64,000 nucleotides of DNA from Adineta steineri (taxonomy: Eukaryota; Rotifera; Eurotatoria; Adinetida; Adinetidae). The notes under the pieces were generated by a model. The model did not search any database. It was not told the DNA's origin and saw only the letters and a list, made by a program, of their open reading frames with translations. Positions within the stretch are counted from its first letter, which is position 1; each line of letters opens with the position of its first letter. The position numbers and the translations under genes were made by a program. Location of the stretch: the NCBI GenBank assembly GCA_905250115.1, contig CAJNOI010000052.1, forward strand, positions 42,969-106,968, written 5' to 3'. Shown piece by piece: positions 26,770 to 38,452 of the stretch.

Positions 26770-28337
26770 AACCTTATTTTATATATTTAAATAAAAAAGA
26801 GACAAGAATTATACAATTTTGTACTTAAATAACATTTGATTTTATACGACGCAATATAGAAAAACGTGATGAAACGTTTTATAACATCTCAAGTGCATAG
26901 TATTATTATTTATATTTGTTTAAGAGCTAAGCCCTATTAGATATGAGTGCACTTAAAATATTTTATGATGCTATTTTTTTTACTTCTTCATCTCCTCATC
27001 AAATTTATATTCGTATTTAATAATTTGGCATGTGTTAATTTATTTTTCTAAAACATGAGAATATCACGTTTATACTGATAAATATAAAACTAATAAATGA
27101 TGTATGCATGTTAGAAGTCTTAATAATATATCGTGCATGTTTTTCATGTTGAAATATTAGAAATAATAATTCATTATTATTGATTGAACATAATATAACG
27201 ACATATTATTTATTCATTTTATATAATCTCTTTTAATCCATTCAACTAACTTACAGTTATGTTAAATGGTTAGAAAAATTTTTCATTAAATATCAATTTC
27301 TTTTTTAACATTTAATGCTTTTTTGTGTATTGACTCTCTCTCTCTCTCTCTCTTTCTCGTGAGATACATAACGAACTAAATTAATAAATGTGTCGTCTAG
27401 TCATCTCATTTTGATTACTATAATTTCCTTGTTTTTTTTCATCAAGACAACCTTCGATTTTTACCAATACATTATCATAAAATATGCACGTAATAAAAAT
27501 ATATAGGACAAATTAAAGAGAATGCCTAACAGGCACAAGCAAGTTGAAGGTTTTGTATAGCCCATTAGAAATCCAGGTCTAGTCAAGTCTTGCAACGATA
27601 TGACTAACATTATCGAAAATGAATATATCTAATCAATCTTAAGAAATATTCGATCTCCGAAAAACAAAAACTAATAATTATGATTTACAAAACTGATTAG
27701 CTTTCATAAGGATTCTTTCAAAATAGAAAAATAATTGGCTATATAAATTTTAATGATTTCGTCTCGGTATTTTAAACTTTTCATATCATAATAATTCTAA
27801 TGGAACGTCTATTTAAATTTATAAAATGTAATATACATAATGAATAGAAAAATTCATTGAAGCATTAAAAAACATATTATTTTCCCCCCATATACTACTA
27901 GATTTATAATAATCAAATATTCATATATTGTTCTCTATTTAATAACAACTTCAAGTGTTCTCAAATGATTGTGCATTAAGTAGACGTGTTCATTTTCGAT
28001 TGAGTCATGTAACTCATTAAATATATATGTTGGTGATCAATCAAAGTAAGCAATAAAAAATGTTTGGTGGTACCCCCATAGAAAACTTGAGGAAAAAAAG
28101 AAAATAGTTGTATGTAGGTTTATTGATTTGACCTACATAGAATCATCTCATAATCCGTCTTTTTTTTCTTAACTGACTCGGTTCTAATACAACATAGAAA
28201 CAAAAAATTGACATACGAAACAACAAAGAAACACACACGCACACACACACACACACCAAAAGAAAGTTTTGTTTTTTTATTGAATGGCTTAATAAGAAAT
28301 AAAGTCAAAAAGCAAAAAGTGTTTAATTTTTTTTTTC
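26770..28337. other. Intergenic region with microsatellites
   Basis: Between the Thg1-like gene and a leftward gene that ends at 28338. It contains a (CT)n run at about 27333-27352 and an (AC)n run at about 28231-28256. No coding frame, tRNA or recognisable element was found. Confidence 0.4.
28231..28256. repeat. (AC)n microsatellite
   Basis: About 26 bp of AC repeats with one interruption (acgc), downstream of the Ser-rich gene's stop codon. Confidence 0.9.
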
Positions 28338-31300
28338 TTAACGACGTCGTGTTGAATTAAGAACATAATTGCGTTGATTATTATTATGATTATTATTATT
28401 ATTTGAACGAATTTGTGTTCGATTTGTTAATGATGTAGAAGATGACGACGACGACGAATCTCTATGTATCGTCGTCGTCGTTGTAGTAGTTGTAGATGGA
28501 TATTGCTTAGCATGATGCATTCGTTCAAAACGTGGAGCAATAAATTTTAATTTTTGACCATTATTATTTAATAAATCATTTGTTATTAATGATGATGATG
28601 ATGAAGAATTATTCTTCGTTTTAATAATTGGTGTTGTTAATGGACTTGTTTTATTATTTGTAATTATTGGTGTTGTTATTGGTTTAACAGCAGCTGCATA
28701 AGATATACGTCTTGGCATAAGTGATGAAGGCACATTAATTGTTATATCATCTTTACTATTATGATGATCATAATGTAATGATGATTGTTGTGAATAATCA
28801 CTACGACTAGCATCACTAGCTGATTGATAACCATCATCTGTATCTGGTGTTGATGAACGATTTTGTTGTAATTTTTGACCACTAACAGTATTTTCGGACG
28901 ATAAGGATAAATTTGACGAGACATGATTAATTTTTTTATCGACATTAATCGATAATAATGGCTCGTCATAATTATTATTAAGAGAACTAATCTCTTGATC
29001 ACTATCATTCTCATCGTCCGTTGTATATATTTGTTTCATTGATGGATAAAGTAAAGCAAGTAACCATGTTGGTAAACTCGCTAATAAATCAAAATCTTCA
29101 TCTTGTGGTTGCTGTTGAATGAAAGACGATGAAGGTATGTATAAATGTGAATAAATTTCCGGAGGATAAAGTAACCAATCCCAACAAGCTGATGAAGATG
29201 ATGAGGAGGAGGGTGATGAGGGTGATGAGGATGACGAAGTAGGGGAAGAGGACGGTGTAACATTAGTAATATGATTTTGGTTCGTACTATTTGTCATTAT
29301 GAATGTTTTTGTCGGTGCAGCAATGACTGGATTCCAATGGGTATTTGGAGTATGATAAGGTAAGGATGATGACGACATCTCATCACTATAAGAACCGGTA
29401 GAAGTAGTCACGTAATAGTCTGTACCAGTTGCTAGAATATAAAAAAGATGATGATGAAGAAATAGAATGACAATGAGCACGGGCCGTACGTAAATGGAAG
29501 AAGAAAAAAAGGACAAAAAGAAAAAAGAAGAAAAAAAAGAAAAGGAAGACAAAAAACATACGTCTTCAAGCACTACTACTCGTCGAGTTAAGAAGAAGCA
29601 AAAAAAAAGTCGAGAAAAGTAGAGAGGAAAAACTAACGAATAAAAAAAAAAGAGGAAATTAACTATAGGCTTAAAGGCAAATTCATTATGTGTCATCAGT
29701 AAAAATGTATAAATGATCATAATAATGAAAAGAAATTTTTATTGATCAAGACAATAAAATATGTGTAAAAGCATAAATATATACAGATCACCAGTGAATA
29801 ATTGTGCTAATGACCGACTGTGGACTGTCATGTCTACGGATGTATATATAAATTGCAGACTCTCCTTTCTATGCATCGTTTGGATTACACAACATAGCAT
29901 TTTTTACTCTATGACAAGTATGAACGCACAAAGACAATTGACGCTCCCTCCCTCCCTTTTCTTTCTTTCGTACTATCTATCTGTGTGTGTGTGTGTGCGT
30001 GTGTCGACAACCGAACAACGCAGTATTCATTCTAATTATGAAGCGAGAAAGAGACGCTTGAGAAGAACGTTTTCCCTCTTCTTCTTCTTCTTCTTCTTTT
30101 TCTTTTTTTTTTTTCTTTTTTTGTTATTCCCGACACTCCAACAGCCTCTCTTCATTCGCGGTCTAACTACATTTGAAGTCGCACAAACAAAAGGACGACA
30201 AGTAAATCTACTGGCCTACGAGACAAACGACCGCATCTACACAACTATATATATATATTTATATTTTCAACATAAGGACTCTTATAGGAAAATTTTTTTT
30301 CGCCATCTCTCTATTAAAGAAAATGTTTTCCTCTTATAAACTAAATAGAACTAATTTTTTATCATGCATTCATAAACTAAATAATGAAAGAAGACAGAAC
30401 GACAAGTATAAAATAAGTCCATATGTTTTCTGTCAAGTGATTACACTCTACAATGTTAATCTACATATCACTTCTATAAACACATTCACAAACAATAAGT
30501 TTTTTTTTCTTTCTCACTGATTTTATGGAAAACATTTTCTCATGAATAATATTCAATTTAAATCAATTATCATTTTATAATACTCTTATGATCAATTGAT
30601 AAAAATTGAGTTAACCATTGTCTAACAAAATCATTGTGAATAGTTTATAAAAATCATATAAACTATCATTTACAAACTCGTTTTCACACATCTATATAAA
30701 AGTCATAATTACATTCGACAAGTTTTATAGCTTACAAATCATCGTTTATCAATATGATGTTCGAAAAAAATGACATTTTACATGATTATTTTTGCCTAGT
30801 ATCTATACATACATTCTACAATGACACGTTATTAATTATTAAAAAATGCATCTATTGCTCTTTGTTTCTGAATTACTTTTGTCAATGTTTTTTTTCACTC
30901 TTGATATAACATACAAAACGCATGACAAATCATGGTCATTAAATAGACGAATATCGTTCTCATAGACTACACAAATTTATTGCTTTGATTTTTTTTTAAT
31001 GTATCTATTATCAGATACTTGTCTTACAAGGATAGCAGTAATAATCATTCACAAATGAGTATAATGGTAAAGAAGAAGAAGAAGAAAAAGACTTCAGAGT
31101 ATCCTGCCAACATAAATTATTAATAACATGCAGAAAGGTTATAGCTGAAATGTATTCTTAATGGATATTATTGCAGTCAGTAGTTGGATACTCTCAGTAC
31201 TTCTATACATATTATTTCTCAATCTACAATGACGTCTTTTTTGCCTTTATACTCTTCTTTTTTTTCTCTCTCTTCATATAAATCGTCATAATTCGATTTA

Positions 31301-32012
31301 GATTCTATCGTCGCTTGGCTGCTCTCATAGAGCACAGTACTATGGTAGAGTAACTGCACGCATGAGTATCTACAAGTAACTATCATCTGATTGATCGAAC
31401 GATCAACTTGCTACGAGAACGATTCATTCAATTGAATAACTTCAACTACAAACACAACTAATGTTAATGTTGCCTTCGTTTTCGACCCTTATGATTATCA
31501 TTCATTGCGTAAGATGAAGGAGAATAGTTGTAGTAGTTACAGATGGAGATGCAACAATTTGTCCTCTTATATATGTATATAGAATACTGATGATAAAAAC
31601 ATTTAATATATAGGCGTCTACACATATGTTTCTTCCTTGACTCTTTTTCTCTTATTCTATTTGTCTACTTAGATAGTAATGAAACCTATAAAGTGAAATA
31701 AATTATTACACTCATAGAAATGATTAGCCTTAGTCTCAAGTGTAAATCAAATTTGTCATAAAAAATTTTTTTCTTTTTACCATAAACATCATCAGGTCGA
31801 TTTTGATGATAATGGATAAATGATTCATTCTCATCATTTCTTGACACTACATAAGTAGTTGTTGCTTGATTTGTAGTCAACGATTCGTCAGAATTACAAT
31901 AATATGAAGTTCTCGAATAGTTTTGTTGTTGTTGCTGTGTTGAAAGATGATGGTTATAACCATGCCAGCGTTGTTGCTGATTGTGATGCTGTTGTTGAGA
32001 TGGATACCACAT
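28338..32012 (-). CDS. Low-complexity Ser/Gln/Asn-rich protein of unknown function (two-exon model)
   Basis: The proposed exon 1 (31781-32012) starts MWYPSQQQHHNQQQRWHG and ends with donor gtaaaa. The proposed exon 2 (28338-29431) follows acceptor attctag. Phases match (1/1) and the joined frame is 441 codons, but the intron would be 2349 bp and other upstream exons are possible, for example a candidate 5' exon ending near 29562. Exon 2 encodes YSDEMSSSSLPYHTPNTHWN, long Ser/Pro runs, a hydrophobic island (CWDWLLYPPEIYSHLY and LLASLPTWLLALLYPS), an acidic STPDTDDGYQSASDASRSD stretch, RRISYAAAVKP, and an Arg/Asn-rich end. It is probably largely disordered, with short linear motifs typical of an RNA-binding or scaffold partner. 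No family is recognised. Exon 2 is well supported; joining it to exon 1 is inference. Confidence 0.55.
29982..30004. repeat. (GT)n microsatellite
   Basis: A short GT run followed about 80 bp later by a poly-(TTC)/poly-T tract, inside the proposed large intron of the Ser-rich gene. The open frame across it is low complexity and not considered coding. Confidence 0.85.
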
Positions 32013-34122
32013 TTATATATATATCTATCAATATATATATATATATAAATATGTGTGTGTGTATGTATATATATGTGGCTTTCTTTTCTTTTCAAATTTT
32101 CAAATTAATTGTAGAGAATCGATATGCTGGACAGCATTGACGGCTTGTCTAGAAGAGCAGAAAAATGAATAGAGTGAGAGAAAGTACACATGACGAACAT
32201 GTACAGGGCGATAGTAATCAACTGCTTCTTTCGTTCTCTTCTTCTTCTTCTTCGTCTTCAATTGCACAGGTAACGAGAAAAGAAAGAACGACGTTCGTCA
32301 ATGGTGAACTCGCCCGACCGTCGTCCACCACTGCCACTGCACTATTACACTGTTGATGGAACACGACCGACGGAAAAGAAGAAGAAATGGAAATGACATT
32401 TTCTCGTTACTACCATCGTTGGCGTTTTTTTTTTCTCTTTTCTTTCCTTCATCCTTCCTGATGAGTATTATAGTTGATAGGGGTAGTGGTACCCTTATCG
32501 GTTGTTATAACACGAACGGAAGACGAAGAAGAAGAAGAAGAAGAGAAAAAGAGAGTTCTCGTTACTCATGCCATCCATCGAACAGACATGCATAGTACAG
32601 ACCGGGGACAAGAGAATAAGAAAGTTTATGCGCCCCTTAGTTGCACAGAATTTCAACCCATAAAAGAAACGACAAGTAATCGATAGAATTTCGCCCTATA
32701 GCATCGAATGACGTACACATACATGCACATGAGAGAGTAAAAAAGGATAGAGTTGAAAAGGTTGTAAACAATCGAGAGATGATAAAGCCGTATATATATA
32801 TATATACACATATCTATATATGAACAATACCAGGTGTGAAAGAGCTCATAGACATGACACATTAAACTAACTCTATATCATATGGTCTCTCACTCACAAA
32901 TGGAGCACATCGGTGACGATCGTTAAGTCGGAAAGAACAAACGAATATATACATATGTTGTTTATTGTAGTGAATTTATTCTACAATCCGATCAAGAATA
33001 ATCATCTTGTGCAAATACAATAAATGCTACCCTTGTGATCTGCTTTTTCCTCAGTACGTGTGCCTATAAGCACGTTCAACGTCATCCATCTGTCTGAATG
33101 TTATGTCTAATACTAATCAGTAGTAAATAAATCATACATACGTGCTTCATTTCTTTATATATATTATATATATATATATATATGTATGTATATGTACATA
33201 CAGATAAACTTCCTCATTTTTCCTTATCTACCTTTTTTCCTCACTGTAGTCGCAATGAGAAGCACACTTGAGACAATATTCTCCTAGGATGTCCGATTGA
33301 ATCTATTCTCATGAGAAAACTGCTCAATCTTTTTAAGTATCAAATTATATCGAAATGGGAATTAACATTTGATAAATCAAATTGATTGTGATTGAACATT
33401 TTATCATAGAATCATTCATGTATAACAAGTTTTTTTTCTTTCTATAAACTAAATTTATAACATAAACAAAATTTCAATACCTGTAAATTGCATATTATTA
33501 ATTATGTATGATGGACATACTTTCTTGAATGATATCTTATAATGTTATCAATATGCATAAAAAAAAGAAAAAAAAAGTCAGTTATATGTATAAAAACTAA
33601 ATGGCTATTATTTATTCACAAGAATTTACTTTTTCATTCTTATAAGCGTAAACTTAAATATCGATGAAAACGAATGATTCTGTCAAAATATTGACACATA
33701 CGGTTGTGCTGTATGCATAGTCAGATTTTGAAAGCAGTGAGCAAACGAATACGAAAAAAAAAGGAGAGCGAGAGAGAGAGGGAAAAAAAGCATGCCTATG
33801 TGTGTGTGTCAGCTGAGTGTTATTGAATTCGACATTTTGATGACAGAATGATTATTTTCAGTATATGTGCACGAATGTAAAAGAAGAAAAAAAAAAAGGC
33901 GAAAGCATACAATAATACATGATCTATATTATTTGATGTATGTATATACATTAGTTCTTTTTAAAATACAATTTCTTATTGTTATTATTATGTTTATTCA
34001 CTAGATTATTACTTAATAAACCTATAGGCAGAATGAGAAGTTAATTGCAGTGTCAGCTGCTTTTTGTAATTGAATGAAAAAAAAACGTCTGGCAACATTA
34101 TAGATTTTGCTTTTAAAAACGA
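32013..34122. other. Intergenic region upstream of the MEK5-like gene
   Basis: It includes a (TA)n/(TG)n patch at 32027-32080, a GC-richer patch 32160-32600 with Ser- and Arg-rich low-complexity frames, and a (TA)n run at about 33155-33190. It should hold the promoters of the divergent Ser-rich and kinase genes. No further gene is supportable. Confidence 0.4.
33155..33190. repeat. (TA)n microsatellite
   Basis: About 35 bp of TA repeats followed by tatgtatgta-type degenerate repeats. Confidence 0.85.
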
Positions 34123-35406
34123 ATGAATACTGTAGAAATACAATTTCAACTTGGACGTGAATGTCGTTCAGCAATATTAGATTCGGAAGATTATTTAACT
34201 TTTGATTCAGTTATTCGTTTAATTCAACATACATTTCCAACATGTAAACATCCGTTTACATCATTTATTTATGTAGATGATGATGGTGATCGTGTAACTG
34301 TATCAAGTGAACTTGAAATGGATCCATTACGAAATTTTTATTATCGTATATGTCAAGAACAATTATCATCGAAACCAATTCTTAAACTTCTACCAATTGT
34401 TAATCGTAATCATGCTAATTTAACAATTAATACAATTTCATCACCGTCCAATGAACATCATCGTCAAAATAAAAATTACGCTTCTCTTGAAGCAAATGCT
34501 GAAAATATCCTATCATCAGGCAATATGTTATCGCTTGATATGCTTGAAATAATTGGTACAGGTAATAGCGGTGTTGTACGACGATGTCGTAATCGTCAAA
34601 CACAACAAATTCTTGCTGTTAAAATGATTTCACTTGATTTTCAAAAAGAAGAAAAAAAACATGAAATTGTTACTGAACTTAATGCATTAAATACTTTACA
34701 TTCCGATTATATTGTTCAATTACATGGAGCTTATTTATATGAAAACTCTGTACATATTTGTACTGAATTTATGGATCGAGGTTCACTTGAACAATATATT
34801 GGTATACTTGTACCAGAAAATGTTCTTATTCATATCACATTATCTATGATTCAGGGTCTTATATATATGTGGAGTCGAAAAATTATGCATCGAGATATAA
34901 AACCATCAAATGTTCTAGTTAATAGTTTAGGTTCAATAAAATTATGTGATTTTGGTGTTAGTCGAGTTTTAGAAACGACTGGTCAAAAAGTTGCAACATT
35001 TATTGGTACACATAAATATATGGCACCAGAACGAGTGACTTCCGATGAATATAGTATGCCATCTGAAATCTGGAGTGTTGGTATGACAATACTTGAAATG
35101 GGTCTTGGTAAATATCCATTTCAAAGTGAAAATCAAGATCCACCATTAGCTGTACGACCTATTGAATTAGTTCATTATATTGTATATGAAACAACACCTT
35201 TATTACCAAACAATCGTGGTTATTCACCAGAATTTGCTGCATTTATACAACAATGTCTTTCAAAAAATCCGACTGATCGACCTTTACCAAAGAATTTTTT
35301 CGAACATCCTCTCCTGATGAAATATAATAGTAATGATACAAATCAAAATCGAGCAATCATTGCTAGTTTTTTTAATCGAACAGGTGTTGCGACTACAACA
35401 TCATAG
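34123..35406 (+). CDS. MAP2K5: MEK5-type dual-specificity MAP kinase kinase with N-terminal PB1 domain, intronless
   Basis: A 427-residue frame without introns (human MEK5 448). Residues about 4-93 form a PB1 domain with the acidic OPCA-like stretch YVDDDGDRVTVSSELEMDPL, which in MEK5 binds MEKK2/3 and ERK5. The kinase domain, about 140-405, shows the Gly loop IGTGNSGVV, Lys167 in LAVKMI, Glu185 in helix C, MHRDIKPSNVLV (Asp258), LCDFGVS (Asp276) and YMAPERV. The activation segment VLETTGQKVATFIGT keeps Ser/Thr at MKK-like positions. Oddly, the subdomain IX Asp of the usual SDVWSxG motif is Glu315 (SEIWSVG), which normally anchors the catalytic loop. It would act in the cytoplasm in an ERK5-like cascade. 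Its intronless structure, unlike most neighbours, suggests intron loss or retroposition. MAP2K5 is the best family match, but a divergent paralogue is possible. Confidence 0.88.
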   Translation: MNTVEIQFQLGRECRSAILDSEDYLTFDSVIRLIQHTFPTCKHPFTSFIYVDDDGDRVTVSSELEMDPLRNFYYRICQEQLSSKPILKLLPIVNRNHANLTINTISSPSNEHHRQNKNYASLEANAENILSSGNMLSLDMLEIIGTGNSGVVRRCRNRQTQQILAVKMISLDFQKEEKKHEIVTELNALNTLHSDYIVQLHGAYLYENSVHICTEFMDRGSLEQYIGILVPENVLIHITLSMIQGLIYMWSRKIMHRDIKPSNVLVNSLGSIKLCDFGVSRVLETTGQKVATFIGTHKYMAPERVTSDEYSMPSEIWSVGMTILEMGLGKYPFQSENQDPPLAVRPIELVHYIVYETTPLLPNNRGYSPEFAAFIQQCLSKNPTDRPLPKNFFEHPLLMKYNSNDTNQNRAIIASFFNRTGVATTTS

Positions 35407-35846
35407 TTAATATTAAGAAAATATAATTTCTTTCAATTAGAATCTTAGTAAAAATAAAAGTGAACAAAACTTATTATTTAATCAAATGTAAATTCAATAG
35501 ACAATAACATCATATATCATCGAAATGAAAGAAATATCTAATGCTCAAATATAATACATTCTATGCTCAACTTCGTGCTGTCTAAGATATAGAGTACCAA
35601 TTGAATTTTTTTTGTTAAATTTTAAACTGCATTTATTTCCTTCATATATTTATATAAAAAAAGCTTTTATTATATATATATAAGCTTGTTTTTGTATTCC
35701 TGTTTATCATTTGAAATAAAAACAAACACCAATTAGAAAAAAAAGAAGATTAATTCTTTTTTCTTTGCTTTCTGATTTATCATTTATACAAGCACACTGT
35801 ATGTAAACAAAAACAAAAATATAGCACAGAAAAAAAAGAAACAAAT
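35407..35846. other. Short intergenic gap between convergent genes
   Basis: Tail-to-tail spacer between the MEK5-like gene and PARP16, AT-rich with A-runs. It should hold both 3' UTRs. Nothing else was seen. Confidence 0.5.
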
Positions 35847-37942
35847 CTATTGAGCTAGATGCCACGAACCAAAAAGTAAATGATTAGAACGTTTTTTAAA
35901 TAGTCGCCAATAAAATTTAAATAAGTTTGAATTAAAAAATCCAATTAATAAAAGAAGAATAAAATAGAATAATAAACATAGATTATAACGATTATTAGAA
36001 AGAAATGTTCGTAAACGTGATCTTGTCATTTGATTTAATCTAAAACAAAAAATTCAAGTAACAAAAAATAAATAATAGAAATTTTTTCTAATTACTGCAT
36101 TAATTCATTTGGTTCAGAATAAATAAGAATATATTTCACTCTCACAAGTTCATTCGATGTAACAACAACATATTTTTCAGGTACAGCACCAGCTTGAGTA
36201 TCACTAACTATTCGTCGTTCTTGATTAGTTGATGTACCATCTGAATGAAAAAGATTAGTTATAAGAAAAATCGAAAAAACAATATTTTCTATTTACTTTC
36301 AATTGCACATTTAACATGATCAGGATGATCGATAACTTCACATAATAAAAGACAACTAAGTCTTTTACCTAATAAACTATTTGGCCAAACAGTTGCAAAT
36401 GGTGAATAATGAAGTGAAACAGATGGTTCTACGGAAAAATATGTTCCCGAACCAAATAATGAAAGTTTATTCATATGACCAAGAAAGCCAATATGAAGAA
36501 TTGAATGAAGATTATCAAGACGTGTACCATGATAAGCATAAAATGTTTTATAATGACCATTTTCTGATAAATCATTAAAACGTTCATTACGAATTTGATT
36601 ATAATTAATTTCAAATGCAAAATTTGGTGATGGAACAGATAATTGATGTTTTACAAGTGAAAGTACCTAATAAAAGATTTCATAAATATTAGGAAAAAAT
36701 GTTTTTTTATTAAAATTTAATTTACTGATTCCACAGAAACCATATTTAATTTAAATGTATCACGAGTTAAAAGCCAATTAAGTAATAAAACTTGTAAATC
36801 ACTTAATTGATCAAATATTGATATAAATGTAGTTACAGGTGGTAAACGAAAGACATTACGCTAAAACAAAAGACAAAAATTTTGTAAAATATGGAAATAT
36901 TCATATAATTATGATTGAAATGTAATAGAGAACCTATTAACAGTGGCGGATTAAGGGAAGGTGATTCGATCGCATCCCGTCTCAAGTTTCTTATTCGTAA
37001 TTTTAATTTTTCTAATCATAGAAAAATGTCTTACAGTACTAAGAAGCATTGTTCAATACTTGTTTATTTCATAAACAATTTCATATAATTGCAAGTGAAG
37101 ATAAATATTTTCTTTTTTTTCTGAAGTTTTAAATGAGATAAAGTGTTGAAGAGTATGATTTGTTATCGATTAAGAAGTTTATTATTTTTTGAAGTTATGA
37201 AATCAATGATAGAAATAACATTCTTACAAAGTGTGACGTATGAAGAATAAAATGTTTCTCTATGTTATGTTTTAACAGTCATTCTTTTTCTCATACATGA
37301 ATTAATTCGAAAATTAGTATGTAATAAAGAATTTACTTTTGTCTTAGTATTATTATCGCCTATCTATTTACATTTAAAAACAAAATATTCAATGATATGT
37401 ATGTAAATTAACAACAAATAACTGAAATAGCTCTATGATGTTAAAGATACTATAGTTGAGAAAACTAGATTATAAATAAATCAATGACGAGAGATCATAT
37501 GTTAGATATATGGTACTTGATACAGATTTTCTTATTTAATAATGTTTATGTCTGGATGATCAAATTAACAAAACCGTCTATCACGTAGTTAATCATATTA
37601 CAAGAGTGTACTAATAAAGAAATGAAATGCTATTCCTGTCTACTTCTAAAATATATATATACGCATATTTCTCCTACTCTAAACACTCCATTATCAATCT
37701 ACATCATATATAATTTTGATTATAAATCTACTTAGTTCCAATTCTCTTACCATTTGATCATCATCAAGTCCAATAAGAAATGATGGACAAGGTTTAAATA
37801 CAGTTTCACGTTTGTATGATTCAAATGCTGTACGCATTAATGTTAATTGTAAATCAAATGCATGTAATTCAGCTGGATTTAATGCATGTAAACGTTCGGA
37901 TAGCAACCGATGTTCTTCATTCATATCCTTTACATTTGACAT
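35847..37942 (-). CDS. PARP16: PARP16 homologue, tail-anchored ER mono-ADP-ribosyltransferase
   Basis: Five exons (37751-37942, 36726-36860, 36297-36666, 36096-36240, 35847-36039) give 344 residues (human 322) with matching phases. PARP16 sits in the ER and nuclear envelope, transfers single ADP-ribose units and modulates PERK and IRE1. The N-terminal helical part contains SYKRETVFKPCP. The catalytic domain shows YAYHGTRL (His155, human His152), SLFGSGTYFS (Tyr185, human Tyr182), LLGKRLSCLLLCEVIDHPDH and KYVVVTSNELVRVKYILIYS (third catalytic-triad Tyr region). A C-terminal membrane anchor LCLLFYFILLLLIGFFNS is followed by the short luminal tail. A 3' splice acceptor lies at 37949-37950 just before the ATG. 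The first intron (36861-37750, 890 bp) is unusually long and starts, near 36941, with a hAT-like terminal sequence. Confidence 0.96.
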
Positions 37943-37950
37943 ATTTATCT

Positions 37951-38452
37951 GAAACATATGATTGAATATAAATAGGAAACGAAAAGAGAACGAATCTTTG
38001 GTTTTTTTGTGTCTGTTTCTTAAAGACAAACGAACGTTTAAGTGTATTGTCTGTAAATATGGTAAAAAAAAAGAGAAACATGGATTGCTATACAAAAAAA
38101 AATGAAATGAAATAAACGAAAGAAGCAGAACAAGGATAAGGAAGAGTGTGCTGATTTTTTCTTGAGAATATAAGACAAGCGTCTTTTGTTAAATGATTCT
38201 TTTTTTAACTCTCGAGCACAACAACAACAACAAGAAGAAGAAGAAAAAGAACAAAAAAAGTGACACATATACAATATCGAATAATAAATGTGGGCAAAAA
38301 AAGAAAAAGGATAATTTTTTTCATATAATCAACACACACACACAACAGCAACAGAAAGGAAGAAAAAAAACTGAAGCATAAAGAACGAATAAATGTGAAA
38401 TGAGAGAAGCGAAAAAGAAAAGAAAAGAAAAAGCAAATGTCAAAATATCTTT
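37951..38452. other. Spacer between PARP16 start and PRRC2 stop
   Basis: Both flanking genes run leftwards, so this holds the PRRC2 3' UTR and the PARP16 promoter. It is A-rich on the plus strand with aac/aag-type simple repeats (38218-38260) and a short CA run at 38332-38343. No gene is seen. Confidence 0.45.

Noticed and set aside
29440-29720. Hydrophobic N-terminal extension of the Ser-rich frame (MIIYTFLLM...)
   Set aside because: It is a read-through of a pyrimidine-rich intron; a clean acceptor attctag at 29432 shows coding begins after it, and the composition is poly-Phe/Ser from TTC/TTT tracts.
29761-30339. 192-codon plus-strand frame
   Set aside because: Dominated by a GT microsatellite and a poly-Phe run from simple repeats; no domain, no splice support, and it lies inside the proposed intron of the opposite-strand gene.
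32165-32686. Ser-rich and Arg-rich plus-strand frames
   Set aside because: Overlapping frames through simple TTC and GAA repeats; no domain or splice partner, more likely promoter or leader DNA.
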